Assembly: GCA_013415795.1 (NCBI GenBank)
Contig: JAAEEL010000006.1
Coordinates: 1 to 30,109 of the forward strand
DNA length: 30,109 nucleotides
Direction: 5' to 3'
Origin: Methanocellales archaeon
Lineage (GTDB): Archaea; Halobacteriota; UBA148
The notes below the pieces were generated by a model. The model made no database searches and was not told where the DNA came from. It saw only the letters and a program-made list of their open reading frames with translations. Positions within the stretch are counted from its first letter, which is position 1. The number at the start of each line of letters is the position of its first letter. The position numbers were made by a program, and so were the translations under genes. Positions 23,976 through 30,109 of the stretch are shown in pieces.

Positions 23976-24295
23976 GACCATCTCGTAGCCGCAAAATCGG
24001 CGATGATTCCGTACACAGTGCCAAATGCAACCAATGTCAAACCACCGCTTAGACCTGATGGTATGCCAATGGCTACGCTTACAATCGCTCCAAGAATTGC
24101 TCCTCTCAATATGGGATGTACTTTTATGTGATCTGCAATTCCGATAACAAAACCTAGCAATATCCGGTTGTATACGATGGATGCTAAAATCAGCATCTCA
24201 AATTGACCGGGATATTTCGATGCAGCCCCATAGGCACAGAATATGCCACATAACAAACCGATAACTATTGCAATTATTATTCTTTTAACGTTCAT
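23972..24295 (-). CDS. Small glycine-rich membrane protein
   Basis: This 107-residue protein has three to four predicted helices: about 5-25 (IIIAIVIGLLCGIFCAYGAA), 34-54, 62-80 and 84-102. The helices are rich in glycine and alanine, with GAILGAIVSVAIGIPSGLSG suggesting tight packing. No family is recognised. The tail overlaps the B3/4 gene by four bases in a convergent arrangement. The 134-bp spacer upstream is AT-rich and contains an A-run. Confidence 0.65.
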   Translation of the reverse strand: MNVKRIIIAIVIGLLCGIFCAYGAASKYPGQFEMLILASIVYNRILLGFVIGIADHIKVHPILRGAILGAIVSVAIGIPSGLSGGLTLVAFGTVYGIIADFAATRWS

Positions 24296-24429
24296 AGACC
24301 TCCCCAGATCGATAATTATGTTAGTCGATATTTAAGTATTGTCAGATTTAAAAAAAAATATCTTCAAGAGTTTTCTTAAAGGTCTTTTAAAGTGATCTGA
24401 TATGAGCTATATTGAAAATCCAAATCCTG

Positions 24430-25026
24430 TCATATCATGTCCATGAAATAGTGATGGAACCTCATATCCTTGGTCAGCTCAGGATGAAATGCCAAAGCTA
24501 TTAAATTCTTCTGCTGGGCAGCCACTATGTATCCGTTCAGGGATGCCAGAACCTGCACATTCTTTTCTGCACTCGTAATGGCTGGAGCTCTGATGAAGAC
24601 CGCCGGGAATTTATCACCTTTTAAAACAGGCACATCCAGCAATGCTTCAAAGGACTCCTTCTGTCTCCCAAAGGCATTTCTTTTCATGTGAACGTCCATT
24701 AGCTCCAGTAATGGCTGCTTCGTTTTATTTATTTCCCCGTCACCGTGTTTTGCGAGCAGAATGAGACCTGCACACGTCCCAAGTATTGGAACATTTTTTT
24801 TAGCAGCAGCTTTGATTTCTGAGGAGATGCCCTCTCGCTCCATCAGCCAGCCAATGGTTGTGCTCTCACCTCCCGGAATGATGATGGCATCACAGCTCGG
24901 GACGATACCACCATGTTTAATCGAAATAGCCTCGCCGCCATCCCTCTCATCCAAAACGCGCTCTGCGGCTTGGATATGCTCCTCTACGTTTCCCTGTAGT
25001 GCTATCACGCCGATTCTGATAACCAT
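24430..25026 (-). CDS. pdxT: Pyridoxal 5'-phosphate synthase glutaminase subunit PdxT
   Basis: This 198-residue class I glutaminase supplies ammonia to PdxS. MVIRIGVIALQGNVEEH is the family N-terminus, so ATG 25026 is chosen over TTG 25041. GGES (52-55) forms the oxyanion and substrate-binding region, Cys85 in LGTCAGLIL is the nucleophile, and His181 and Glu183 in AFHPEL complete the triad. RAPAIT and MKRNAFGRQKESFE are also conserved. It lies eight bp behind pdxS on the same strand. PdxST makes PLP from ribose 5-phosphate, glyceraldehyde 3-phosphate and glutamine; PLP is needed by the cysteine desulfurase in this window. Confidence 0.96.
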   Translation of the reverse strand: MVIRIGVIALQGNVEEHIQAAERVLDERDGGEAISIKHGGIVPSCDAIIIPGGESTTIGWLMEREGISSEIKAAAKKNVPILGTCAGLILLAKHGDGEINKTKQPLLELMDVHMKRNAFGRQKESFEALLDVPVLKGDKFPAVFIRAPAITSAEKNVQVLASLNGYIVAAQQKNLIALAFHPELTKDMRFHHYFMDMI

Positions 25027-25034
25027 AATTAGCT

Positions 25035-25940
25035 CTACCAACCACGCGTCTGCAGCATCTCGTCCTCGGACAGAGTATGAACATCCAACCCTTTCATCTG
25101 TCCGCCCAGCCCCTTTGATATCTCTGCAAGAACCTCTGGCTTGTCATAGTTGTTCACCGCTTCTACAATCGCCTTGGCCATTTTATCTGGATGCTCTGCC
25201 TTGAATATTCCAGAGCCGACGAAAACTCCATCAGCTCCCAGACGCATCATCATGGCCGCATCTGCCGGCGTTGCTACTCCGCCTGCGGCAAAGTTCACCA
25301 CCGGCAATCTCTGCATCTCAGCTGTCTCCTTGACGAGTTCGAAGGGTGCTCCTAATTCCCTAGAAACTTTCAGCATCTCCTCATCGTTCATGCCCTTTAG
25401 CTCCCTGATCGAACCCATTATCTTCTTCATGTGTCTGACAGCCTCTTTTATGTCTCCGGTTCCGGCCTCTCCCTTGGTCCTGATCATAGCCGCCCCCTCG
25501 TTGATCCTTCTCAGGGCTTCTCCGAGATCTCTGGCACCACAGACGAAGGGGATGGTGAATCCGGCCTTATCGATGTGGTATTTCTCATCCGCGGGTGTCA
25601 ATACCTCCGACTCATCTATCATGTCAACGCCCAATGCCTCGAGTATCTCCGCCTCGATAAAATGACCTATTCTGACCTTTGCCATCACAGGAATCGTGAC
25701 ACAATCCATGATCTCCGATATGATCAGAGGATCTGCCATTCTGGCCACACCACCTGACTTACGAATGTCTGCCGGTACTGCATGTAGAGCCATAACCGCC
25801 ACTGCACCTGCCTTTTCAGCCACTCTGGCTTGGTCAGCATTGGTAACGTCCATGATGACGCCACCTTTCTGCATTTTAGCGAAACCTCGCTTGATCAGCT
25901 CTGTTCCATGCCGCAAACTTTCTAATTCCATCTTCATCAC
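25035..25940 (-). CDS. pdxS: Pyridoxal 5'-phosphate synthase subunit PdxS
   Basis: The 301-residue (beta/alpha)8 synthase builds PLP. The conserved catalytic residues are visible: Asp31 in GGVIMDVTNADQA, Lys88 in PVMAKVRIGHF (equivalent to the Lys81 Schiff base of the Bacillus enzyme), and Lys156 in RTKGEAGTG (equivalent to Lys149). FAAGGVATPADAAMMMRLGA and GVFVGSGIF form the phosphate-binding region. The start is GTG 25940 or ATG 25937. It is the middle gene of tiaS-pdxS-pdxT. Confidence 0.97.
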   Translation of the reverse strand: MMKMELESLRHGTELIKRGFAKMQKGGVIMDVTNADQARVAEKAGAVAVMALHAVPADIRKSGGVARMADPLIISEIMDCVTIPVMAKVRIGHFIEAEILEALGVDMIDESEVLTPADEKYHIDKAGFTIPFVCGARDLGEALRRINEGAAMIRTKGEAGTGDIKEAVRHMKKIMGSIRELKGMNDEEMLKVSRELGAPFELVKETAEMQRLPVVNFAAGGVATPADAAMMMRLGADGVFVGSGIFKAEHPDKMAKAIVEAVNNYDKPEVLAEISKGLGGQMKGLDVHTLSEDEMLQTRGW

Positions 25941-25971
25941 TTTTTGAATACTATGCTCATAAATCTGACGA

Positions 25972-27222
25972 TTATCTGCTGGGATGTATTTTTCTCCCAG
26001 ACATCCTGATCAACGGCTTCGATATGTGTCTTCTCGCGCAGGGAGGAGTTTCATACAAGCCCGATTCTAGACCCCTGAGAACTGGGATGTGTTCCCCATC
26101 TTGAGAGGTTGTACCACATTTTCGGCAACGGTATCCCTGATTTTTCCCAGAGGATTTCATCCTTTTTTGACATTTAGGACAGGCAGGATTACGCAGGACA
26201 AACTGATCTTTGAGCGATGATATTTCGATCTTCTCCAGATTAAGGGTTTGGTCTTTAACGCTACCATAGGCCAGGATCTCATCGCCAACACAAAGTTGTC
26301 TAATAACATCTCGAAAATTCTTAGTCGGCTCGTAGGCAGCACAATCTATCTTGTGCCCATTCTCTGCAATGGTGAAGAATACATGTCCTCCTTGGATAGA
26401 ATGTGGACTTTTTACCACAGTTCCGCCAAGAATATATGAACACCCATTTTTTGCAGAAGCTATATTTCCGGGTATTATGTGCGCATCGGTACTCTGATTG
26501 GTTTTGAAGATGATATGTCTCTCTGCCTCCTCAGACCTGATCATCTTGAATGCCCTCTTGATTGCGTCGACATCGTCGCCCCTGATCCCAAAAAGGACTG
26601 GACATGAGGAGTGTGGCGAAAATACTGTTACTTCATTGGCAACATCCACCGTATCCCATGTGTGAGGATATGTCGACTGATCTGCTTCCAGTACTGACGT
26701 TCTATCAATACGCCTGGTTGTGCCCCAATTTTCTCTATGCCTGTAAGCAACCAGCTCATATGTATGATCGTTCTTCAGCGAGAAGCCTATAGCAGCCAGT
26801 GCACCGATAACGCCCCTACCATTTTTAAAAGCATGAACCACCCCATATTTCTTCGCAAGATCCATTGCTTCCTTGATTGTGACAATGTCTCTTACTACTC
26901 TGTCTGAGAATTTCTCTACCTCTGGAGTTATATGATCCAATAGCACGATACCTGGGTTAGTTTCAGGGTCTTCTAATTCCGCCATCTCCTCCACTTTCTG
27001 AACAGCAATGTCCATGATCTCTGCTGCTTGCCCTTCATCAGCATCGATTTCTATGGCTACTGCGCCGTTGCCTCTAGTCTTATACTTGATATTTGGATTT
27101 AGCCTGATCAGCCTTGGATGTTCCTTGACACCATATTTTTGTAGTTTTTCCACCAATATTGCTGCTAGGTAGGTGGTGCACATCCCTTTCTTTGAGTCCG
27201 TATCATCGATACCGAGGAGCAT
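25972..27222 (-). CDS. tiaS: tRNA(Ile2) 2-agmatinylcytidine synthetase TiaS
   Basis: This 416-residue enzyme modifies C34 of the tRNA-Ile CAU anticodon with agmatine so that AUA is read. The start is ATG 27222 (MLLGIDDTDSKKGMCTTYLA), the hallmark N-terminus; GTG 27231 is an alternative. A longer frame to 27432 would run into the divergent regulator gene. The central region has KYKTRGNGAVAIE and HAFKNGRGVIGALAAIG. An OB-like segment follows, then a zinc ribbon near residues 345-370 (CPKCQKR and CRKCG). It is 31 bp upstream of pdxS on the same strand. In this genome it is the functional partner of ileS (6573-9731) for isoleucine decoding. Confidence 0.95.
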   Translation of the reverse strand: MLLGIDDTDSKKGMCTTYLAAILVEKLQKYGVKEHPRLIRLNPNIKYKTRGNGAVAIEIDADEGQAAEIMDIAVQKVEEMAELEDPETNPGIVLLDHITPEVEKFSDRVVRDIVTIKEAMDLAKKYGVVHAFKNGRGVIGALAAIGFSLKNDHTYELVAYRHRENWGTTRRIDRTSVLEADQSTYPHTWDTVDVANEVTVFSPHSSCPVLFGIRGDDVDAIKRAFKMIRSEEAERHIIFKTNQSTDAHIIPGNIASAKNGCSYILGGTVVKSPHSIQGGHVFFTIAENGHKIDCAAYEPTKNFRDVIRQLCVGDEILAYGSVKDQTLNLEKIEISSLKDQFVLRNPACPKCQKRMKSSGKNQGYRCRKCGTTSQDGEHIPVLRGLESGLYETPPCARRHISKPLIRMSGRKIHPSR

Positions 27223-27280
27223 TGTCTTCACTGTAGATTCATGGATAACATTATATAGAATTAATGGCTGAGAGAATATC

Positions 27281-28270
27281 ATGAGCCGAGATGCATTAAT
27301 ACAGCAAGTCTTGGCTGTATTAGATAAGGCGGGATTCATCGTTTCAGATCGATGTGATGTACACCCCCGGAGTTTTGATATCGCTGCGAGACGGGGGCGG
27401 CTACTATTGTTGTTGAAGGTGCTCTCCAACATCGATGGAATAAGCCAGGAAATATCAAATGAAATAAGATGTCTTGCAAACCGTCTGATCGGCTACCCTC
27501 TCATAATAGGCGATAAGACGAGGGATAGACTTTTGGAAAATGGTGCAGTTTACCTTCGATATGGTATTCCGTCTTTCAACGTGCGGACCTTATATGATTG
27601 TTTCGTTGAAGGTTCACCTCCACTCGTATATGCTGCACCTGGGGGGCTATGTGTAAGTATCGATGGGGATGTTTTGCGAGAGGCCCGTACAGATAAAAAC
27701 ATCTCTCTAGGAGAACTGGCACGTGAACTGGGCGTATCTCGACGTACAATCAGTAAATACGAGGAAGGAATGGATGCGACTATTAAAATAGCACTAAAAC
27801 TGGAATCCATCTTAGACGTGCCCTTAGCATGCCCAGTAGAACTATTACATTCATATTCACGATCACAAAATGAATCTCAGTTAGGCCCTGATTATGTGCC
27901 CATGATGGTAAGAGATATCCTAAAAATATTTGTTGACATTGGATTTGACGTACTACCGATTATACATGCACCTTTCAACGCGTTGTCACAGGAGGAGGAC
28001 ATTGTGATGCTTACCGGAATCAGCAAATATAACGATACTATGATCAAAAAAGCCAGACTAATGAGCAGCATCTCAAATGTCGCTAAAACACAGTCCGTGT
28101 TAGTCGTCGAAGGTCAATCAAAGAAACTACAGATAAACGGCACGGTGCTAGTGGAAAAAGAGGAATTAGAAAAAATAGATGATTCAAGTGATTTCATTTC
28201 TCTAGTTCAGGATAGGAAAGTTGATCCCGATTCTGATGCAAAATCAAGTGACATTCGTGTTATTCATTGA
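27281..28270 (+). CDS. COG1395-type archaeal HTH regulator
   Basis: This 329-residue protein matches the archaeal putative HTH-type regulator family COG1395. The N-terminal ~110 residues form a conserved domain (AGFIVSDRC, FDIAARRG, LLLLLKVLSNID, LIGYPLIIG) that resembles an endonuclease-like fold without clear catalytic residues. The helix-turn-helix is at about 131-182, with SLGELARELGVSRRTISKYE as the recognition unit. A C-terminal domain of about 130 residues follows. Its targets are unknown. It diverges from tiaS with 58 bp between starts, and a strong hairpin lies 14 bp after its stop. Confidence 0.88.
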   Translation: MSRDALIQQVLAVLDKAGFIVSDRCDVHPRSFDIAARRGRLLLLLKVLSNIDGISQEISNEIRCLANRLIGYPLIIGDKTRDRLLENGAVYLRYGIPSFNVRTLYDCFVEGSPPLVYAAPGGLCVSIDGDVLREARTDKNISLGELARELGVSRRTISKYEEGMDATIKIALKLESILDVPLACPVELLHSYSRSQNESQLGPDYVPMMVRDILKIFVDIGFDVLPIIHAPFNALSQEEDIVMLTGISKYNDTMIKKARLMSSISNVAKTQSVLVVEGQSKKLQINGTVLVEKEELEKIDDSSDFISLVQDRKVDPDSDAKSSDIRVIH

Positions 28271-28284
28271 AAAATGCGAAATAA

Positions 28285-28321
28285 CTAATTTTTTTGCTAC
28301 CAGTTCAGCCAAAAAAATTAG
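28285..28321. terminator. 12-bp A/T hairpin after the COG1395 gene
   Basis: CTAATTTTTTTG (28285-28296) pairs perfectly with CAAAAAAATTAG (28310-28321) across a 13-nt loop. It lies between convergent genes, 14 bp after the regulator stop, and could terminate both strands. The rest of the spacer to 28535 is AT-rich with T-runs and shows no ORF. Confidence 0.6.
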
Positions 28322-28535
28322 ATAAATTTTAAAATCTTAAAAGCAGACGTTCAAGAATAAAAATAGTAGATATTAGTTACCATTTTGATATTCCCTGCTA
28401 TGTTTTCTTTCTTTATACTCCCTATATCCTAAATTTCAATTTCAGAAATACGTTATTCAATTTGAATTAACTTAGAATTTAAAAAAGTTTCTTAATTTAC
28501 ATTCAAAGACTTAACATAGCGAAACTTAAAGTGAA

Positions 28536-29198
28536 TTAATCAACGAAATTTTCAGAAGTTTTTTTGTAGAAATGCCAAGAAAGAGAGTATGCTACGACTA
28601 CGGCACCAATTCCGCCTATGAACCATAATGAACCAAAGAATGCAGAAAAATTATTTGATGCATGAATAAGCACTGCGAGGAGATAGAACTGCAAAGGTCG
28701 CTTTGTTGCAATACCATAGGCAGTAATCGATGCGCTCGCTGCATGGAATATCATCAGAGGTATTCTGACGGCTATCGGAGCACCTGTTATGATGTATACA
28801 AAAAACTCAGAGATACCAAATCCCAATCCGACTAGAAAACCCAGCGTAAAAATAGACTTCTTAGATTCACCATGACGATAGAAGAGAGGATAAACCTTTG
28901 CAAATTCCTCAATGAAAGGCGCGAAGATGGAGACTGCACATATTTCGGCGTATAATTTCGGTAAAACAGTACATAGATTATCTGTGAATATGCTAATATA
29001 GAGTGTAAGAGGTACGCTTATTACAACTCCAGAAAGAAAAAAGAAAAGTAGTTCTCTTAAATCGGGTTTATGGGGCCCTATTATCTTTATTTCATCAAGC
29101 TCGTCCAGCTTTTCTTCATGAATCTTTTTTATTTCTGGCTTTTCTGAGTCCAGACTTACGTCATCTTCTAAATCAGTCATTTTTAGAGATGCTCCCAT
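28536..29198 (-). CDS. PrsW-like glutamic-type intramembrane protease
   Basis: The 220-residue membrane protein has a charged N-terminal ~47 residues and then about seven hydrophobic helices. It carries the PrsW/CPBP-like pattern: Glu97-Glu98 in APFIEEFAKVYPL, Glu131 in GFGISEFFVY, His152 in MIFHAASASITAYG and His179 in LIHASNN. PrsW cleaves the anti-sigma factor RsiW in Bacillus; archaea lack such sigma factors, so the substrate here is unknown. ATG 29198 sits at the predicted transcription start (leaderless), while ATG 29180 has GGGAGC ten bases upstream; either is possible. It diverges from the thermosome gene. Confidence 0.82.
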   Translation of the reverse strand: MGASLKMTDLEDDVSLDSEKPEIKKIHEEKLDELDEIKIIGPHKPDLRELLFFFLSGVVISVPLTLYISIFTDNLCTVLPKLYAEICAVSIFAPFIEEFAKVYPLFYRHGESKKSIFTLGFLVGLGFGISEFFVYIITGAPIAVRIPLMIFHAASASITAYGIATKRPLQFYLLAVLIHASNNFSAFFGSLWFIGGIGAVVVAYSLSWHFYKKTSENFVD

Positions 29199-29214
29199 GG
29201 AGAGGATTAATACA

Positions 29215-29235
29215 TTGGTATATATACTTTACCAA
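29215..29235 (-). promoter_or_regulatory. Palindrome-flanked TATA box of the PrsW-like gene
   Basis: The minus-strand TATA core (TATATATA-like, 29218-29226) is enclosed by TTGGTA (29215-29220) and TACCAA (29230-29235), a 6-bp inverted repeat. The expected start site is near 29196. Confidence 0.4.
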
Positions 29236-29370
29236 AAGGAGCTTTACACCTAAATTACGAATCTGACCTTAGATTTAACAGGCAAGAAATTTATGGTAAT
29301 ATTTCCTCGATTTAACACTACCAAACAGATTGAAAATTCCTCAAAGTTAACAGAATCCATGAATCGTAAA

Positions 29371-29379
29371 TTTTATATA
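29371..29379 (+). promoter_or_regulatory. TATA box of the thermosome gene
   Basis: TTTTATATA preceded by an A-rich BRE-like stretch lies about 55-63 bp before the thermosome ATG, giving a leader of roughly 30 nt with the ribosome-binding site GAGGTG at 29421-29426. Confidence 0.6.
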
Positions 29380-29433
29380 GAACTACAAACAATCAACACG
29401 GTGCTATAAAGCAAAAGAAAGAGGTGTGATATA

Positions 29434-30109
29434 ATGGCAGGACAACTGGGCGGAACGCCCATATTTATATTAAAAGAAGGTTCAGAACGAACGAGAGGAA
29501 AGGACGCGCAGAACAGGAATATACTTGCTGCTAAAGCTATTGCTTCTGCAGTACGCACGACCTTAGGTCCCAAGGGAATGGACAAGATGCTTGTGGATCC
29601 GTTGGGAGACATCGTAATAACAAATGATGGTGTGACAATTCTGAAGGAGATGGAAATAGAACATCCGGCTGCGAAGATGATAGTCGAGGTTGCTAAGACC
29701 CAAGATGATGAAGTCGGAGATGGAACAACCGCCGCTGTAGTTATTACAGGAGAACTGCTGAAACAGGCTGAGGATTTGCTAGACCAGGAAGTGCATCCGA
29801 CGGTCATAGCATCCGGCTACAGACTGGCTTCAGAAAAGGCGAGAGAGATCCTGGGTTCTATTGCGACAAGTGTGTCGACGGAAAATTATGAGTCTCTAAA
29901 GAGGATAGCAGTAACATCGATGACCGGAAAGGGTGCGGCAAGAGATAGTCTGGCCGAGCTTGCCGTGAAGGCTGTCAAAGCTGTAGAAGAGGATGGTCAC
30001 GTAGATGTGGACAATATAAAGGTCGAGAAGAAGGTTGGAGGCAGCACGGAAGATTCAAAGTTGATAGAAGGAATGATACTCGATAAGGAAAGGGTTCACC
30101 CGGGCATGC
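29434..30109 (+). CDS. thsA: Thermosome subunit (group II chaperonin), 3'-truncated
   Basis: The first 225 residues of an archaeal chaperonin of ~550 residues are present; the rest lies beyond the window. MAGQLGGTPIFILKEGSERT is a typical N-terminus. The equatorial ATPase motifs are GPKGMDKMLVD, ITNDGVTIL and the catalytic VGDGTTAAVV with GDGTT at 95-99. The intermediate domain begins near TSMTGKGA. The protein folds clients inside a two-ring chamber closed by its own apical lids. The promoter and ribosome-binding site are well formed. Heat-shock control is likely from the family, though no known operator is recognised here. Confidence 0.96.
   Translation, partial: MAGQLGGTPIFILKEGSERTRGKDAQNRNILAAKAIASAVRTTLGPKGMDKMLVDPLGDIVITNDGVTILKEMEIEHPAAKMIVEVAKTQDDEVGDGTTAAVVITGELLKQAEDLLDQEVHPTVIASGYRLASEKAREILGSIATSVSTENYESLKRIAVTSMTGKGAARDSLAELAVKAVKAVEEDGHVDVDNIKVEKKVGGSTEDSKLIEGMILDKERVHPGM

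Noticed and set aside
25150..25665. 171-codon plus-strand ORF inside pdxS
   Set aside because: It is antisense to a strongly conserved gene, and its translation has no recognisable domain.
27223..27432. N-terminal extension of TiaS
   Set aside because: It runs through the divergent promoter into the COG1395 gene; MLLGIDDTDS is the family start.

Overview
The window is archaeal and close to gene-saturated. Informational genes are of archaeal type: ribosomal protein S8e, clamp-loader small subunit, an RPA-type single-strand-binding pair, TiaS and a thermosome. A methanopterin-biosynthesis kinase (MptE), archaeal TATA boxes (TTTATATA type), a PEF-CTERM surface protein and the COG1395 and DUF2240 families point to a euryarchaeote of the methanogen or methane/alkane-oxidiser grade (Methanomicrobia or ANME-like). 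The exact lineage cannot be fixed from the sequence alone. No rRNA, tRNA, CRISPR array, transposase or integrase was seen.

Layout. 1-3.8 kb: end of a large, sequon-rich secreted protein with CARDB-like and fibronectin-like domains, then a small PEF-CTERM protein. 4.0-9.7 kb: rps8e, a macrodomain/DUF2240 pair, rfcS and ileS. 9.7-11.6 kb: Hsp20 and mptE. 11.6-16.3 kb: a sulfur/Fe-S island with a LarE-like sulfurtransferase carrying three cysteines, a sufC-sufB fusion remnant, a divergent cysteine-rich HTH regulator, a SufS-type cysteine desulfurase, fdhD and nadA. 16.3-18.3 kb: an AT-rich YkgJ-like gene between two exact 29-bp copies of the nadA 3' end, a hairpin cluster and a 75-aa orphan. 18.3-21.7 kb: an EamA transporter, an HtrA lipoprotein protease and a DUF362 ferredoxin protein. 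21.8-24.3 kb: an RPA operon followed by a free-standing B3/4 domain and a small membrane protein. 24.4-28.3 kb: tiaS-pdxS-pdxT and a divergent COG1395 regulator. 28.5-30.1 kb: a PrsW-like protease and the start of a thermosome gene.

The most notable region is 11.6-17.6 kb. The minus-strand suf locus reads as one in-frame ORF that joins the first ~31 residues of an SufC ATPase (before Walker A) to the last ~118 residues of SufB. This looks like a deletion fusion, or possibly an assembly collapse. Between it and the divergent regulator, one TATA element is flanked by two related palindromes (TTAAC-N3/4-GTTAA) about three helical turns apart, a symmetrical candidate operator. The plus-strand genes then supply sulfur (desulfurase), transfer it (FdhD) and use an Fe-S cluster (NadA). 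Downstream, the 3' end of nadA is duplicated on the far side of an inserted segment, as expected from insertion or recombination at that site.
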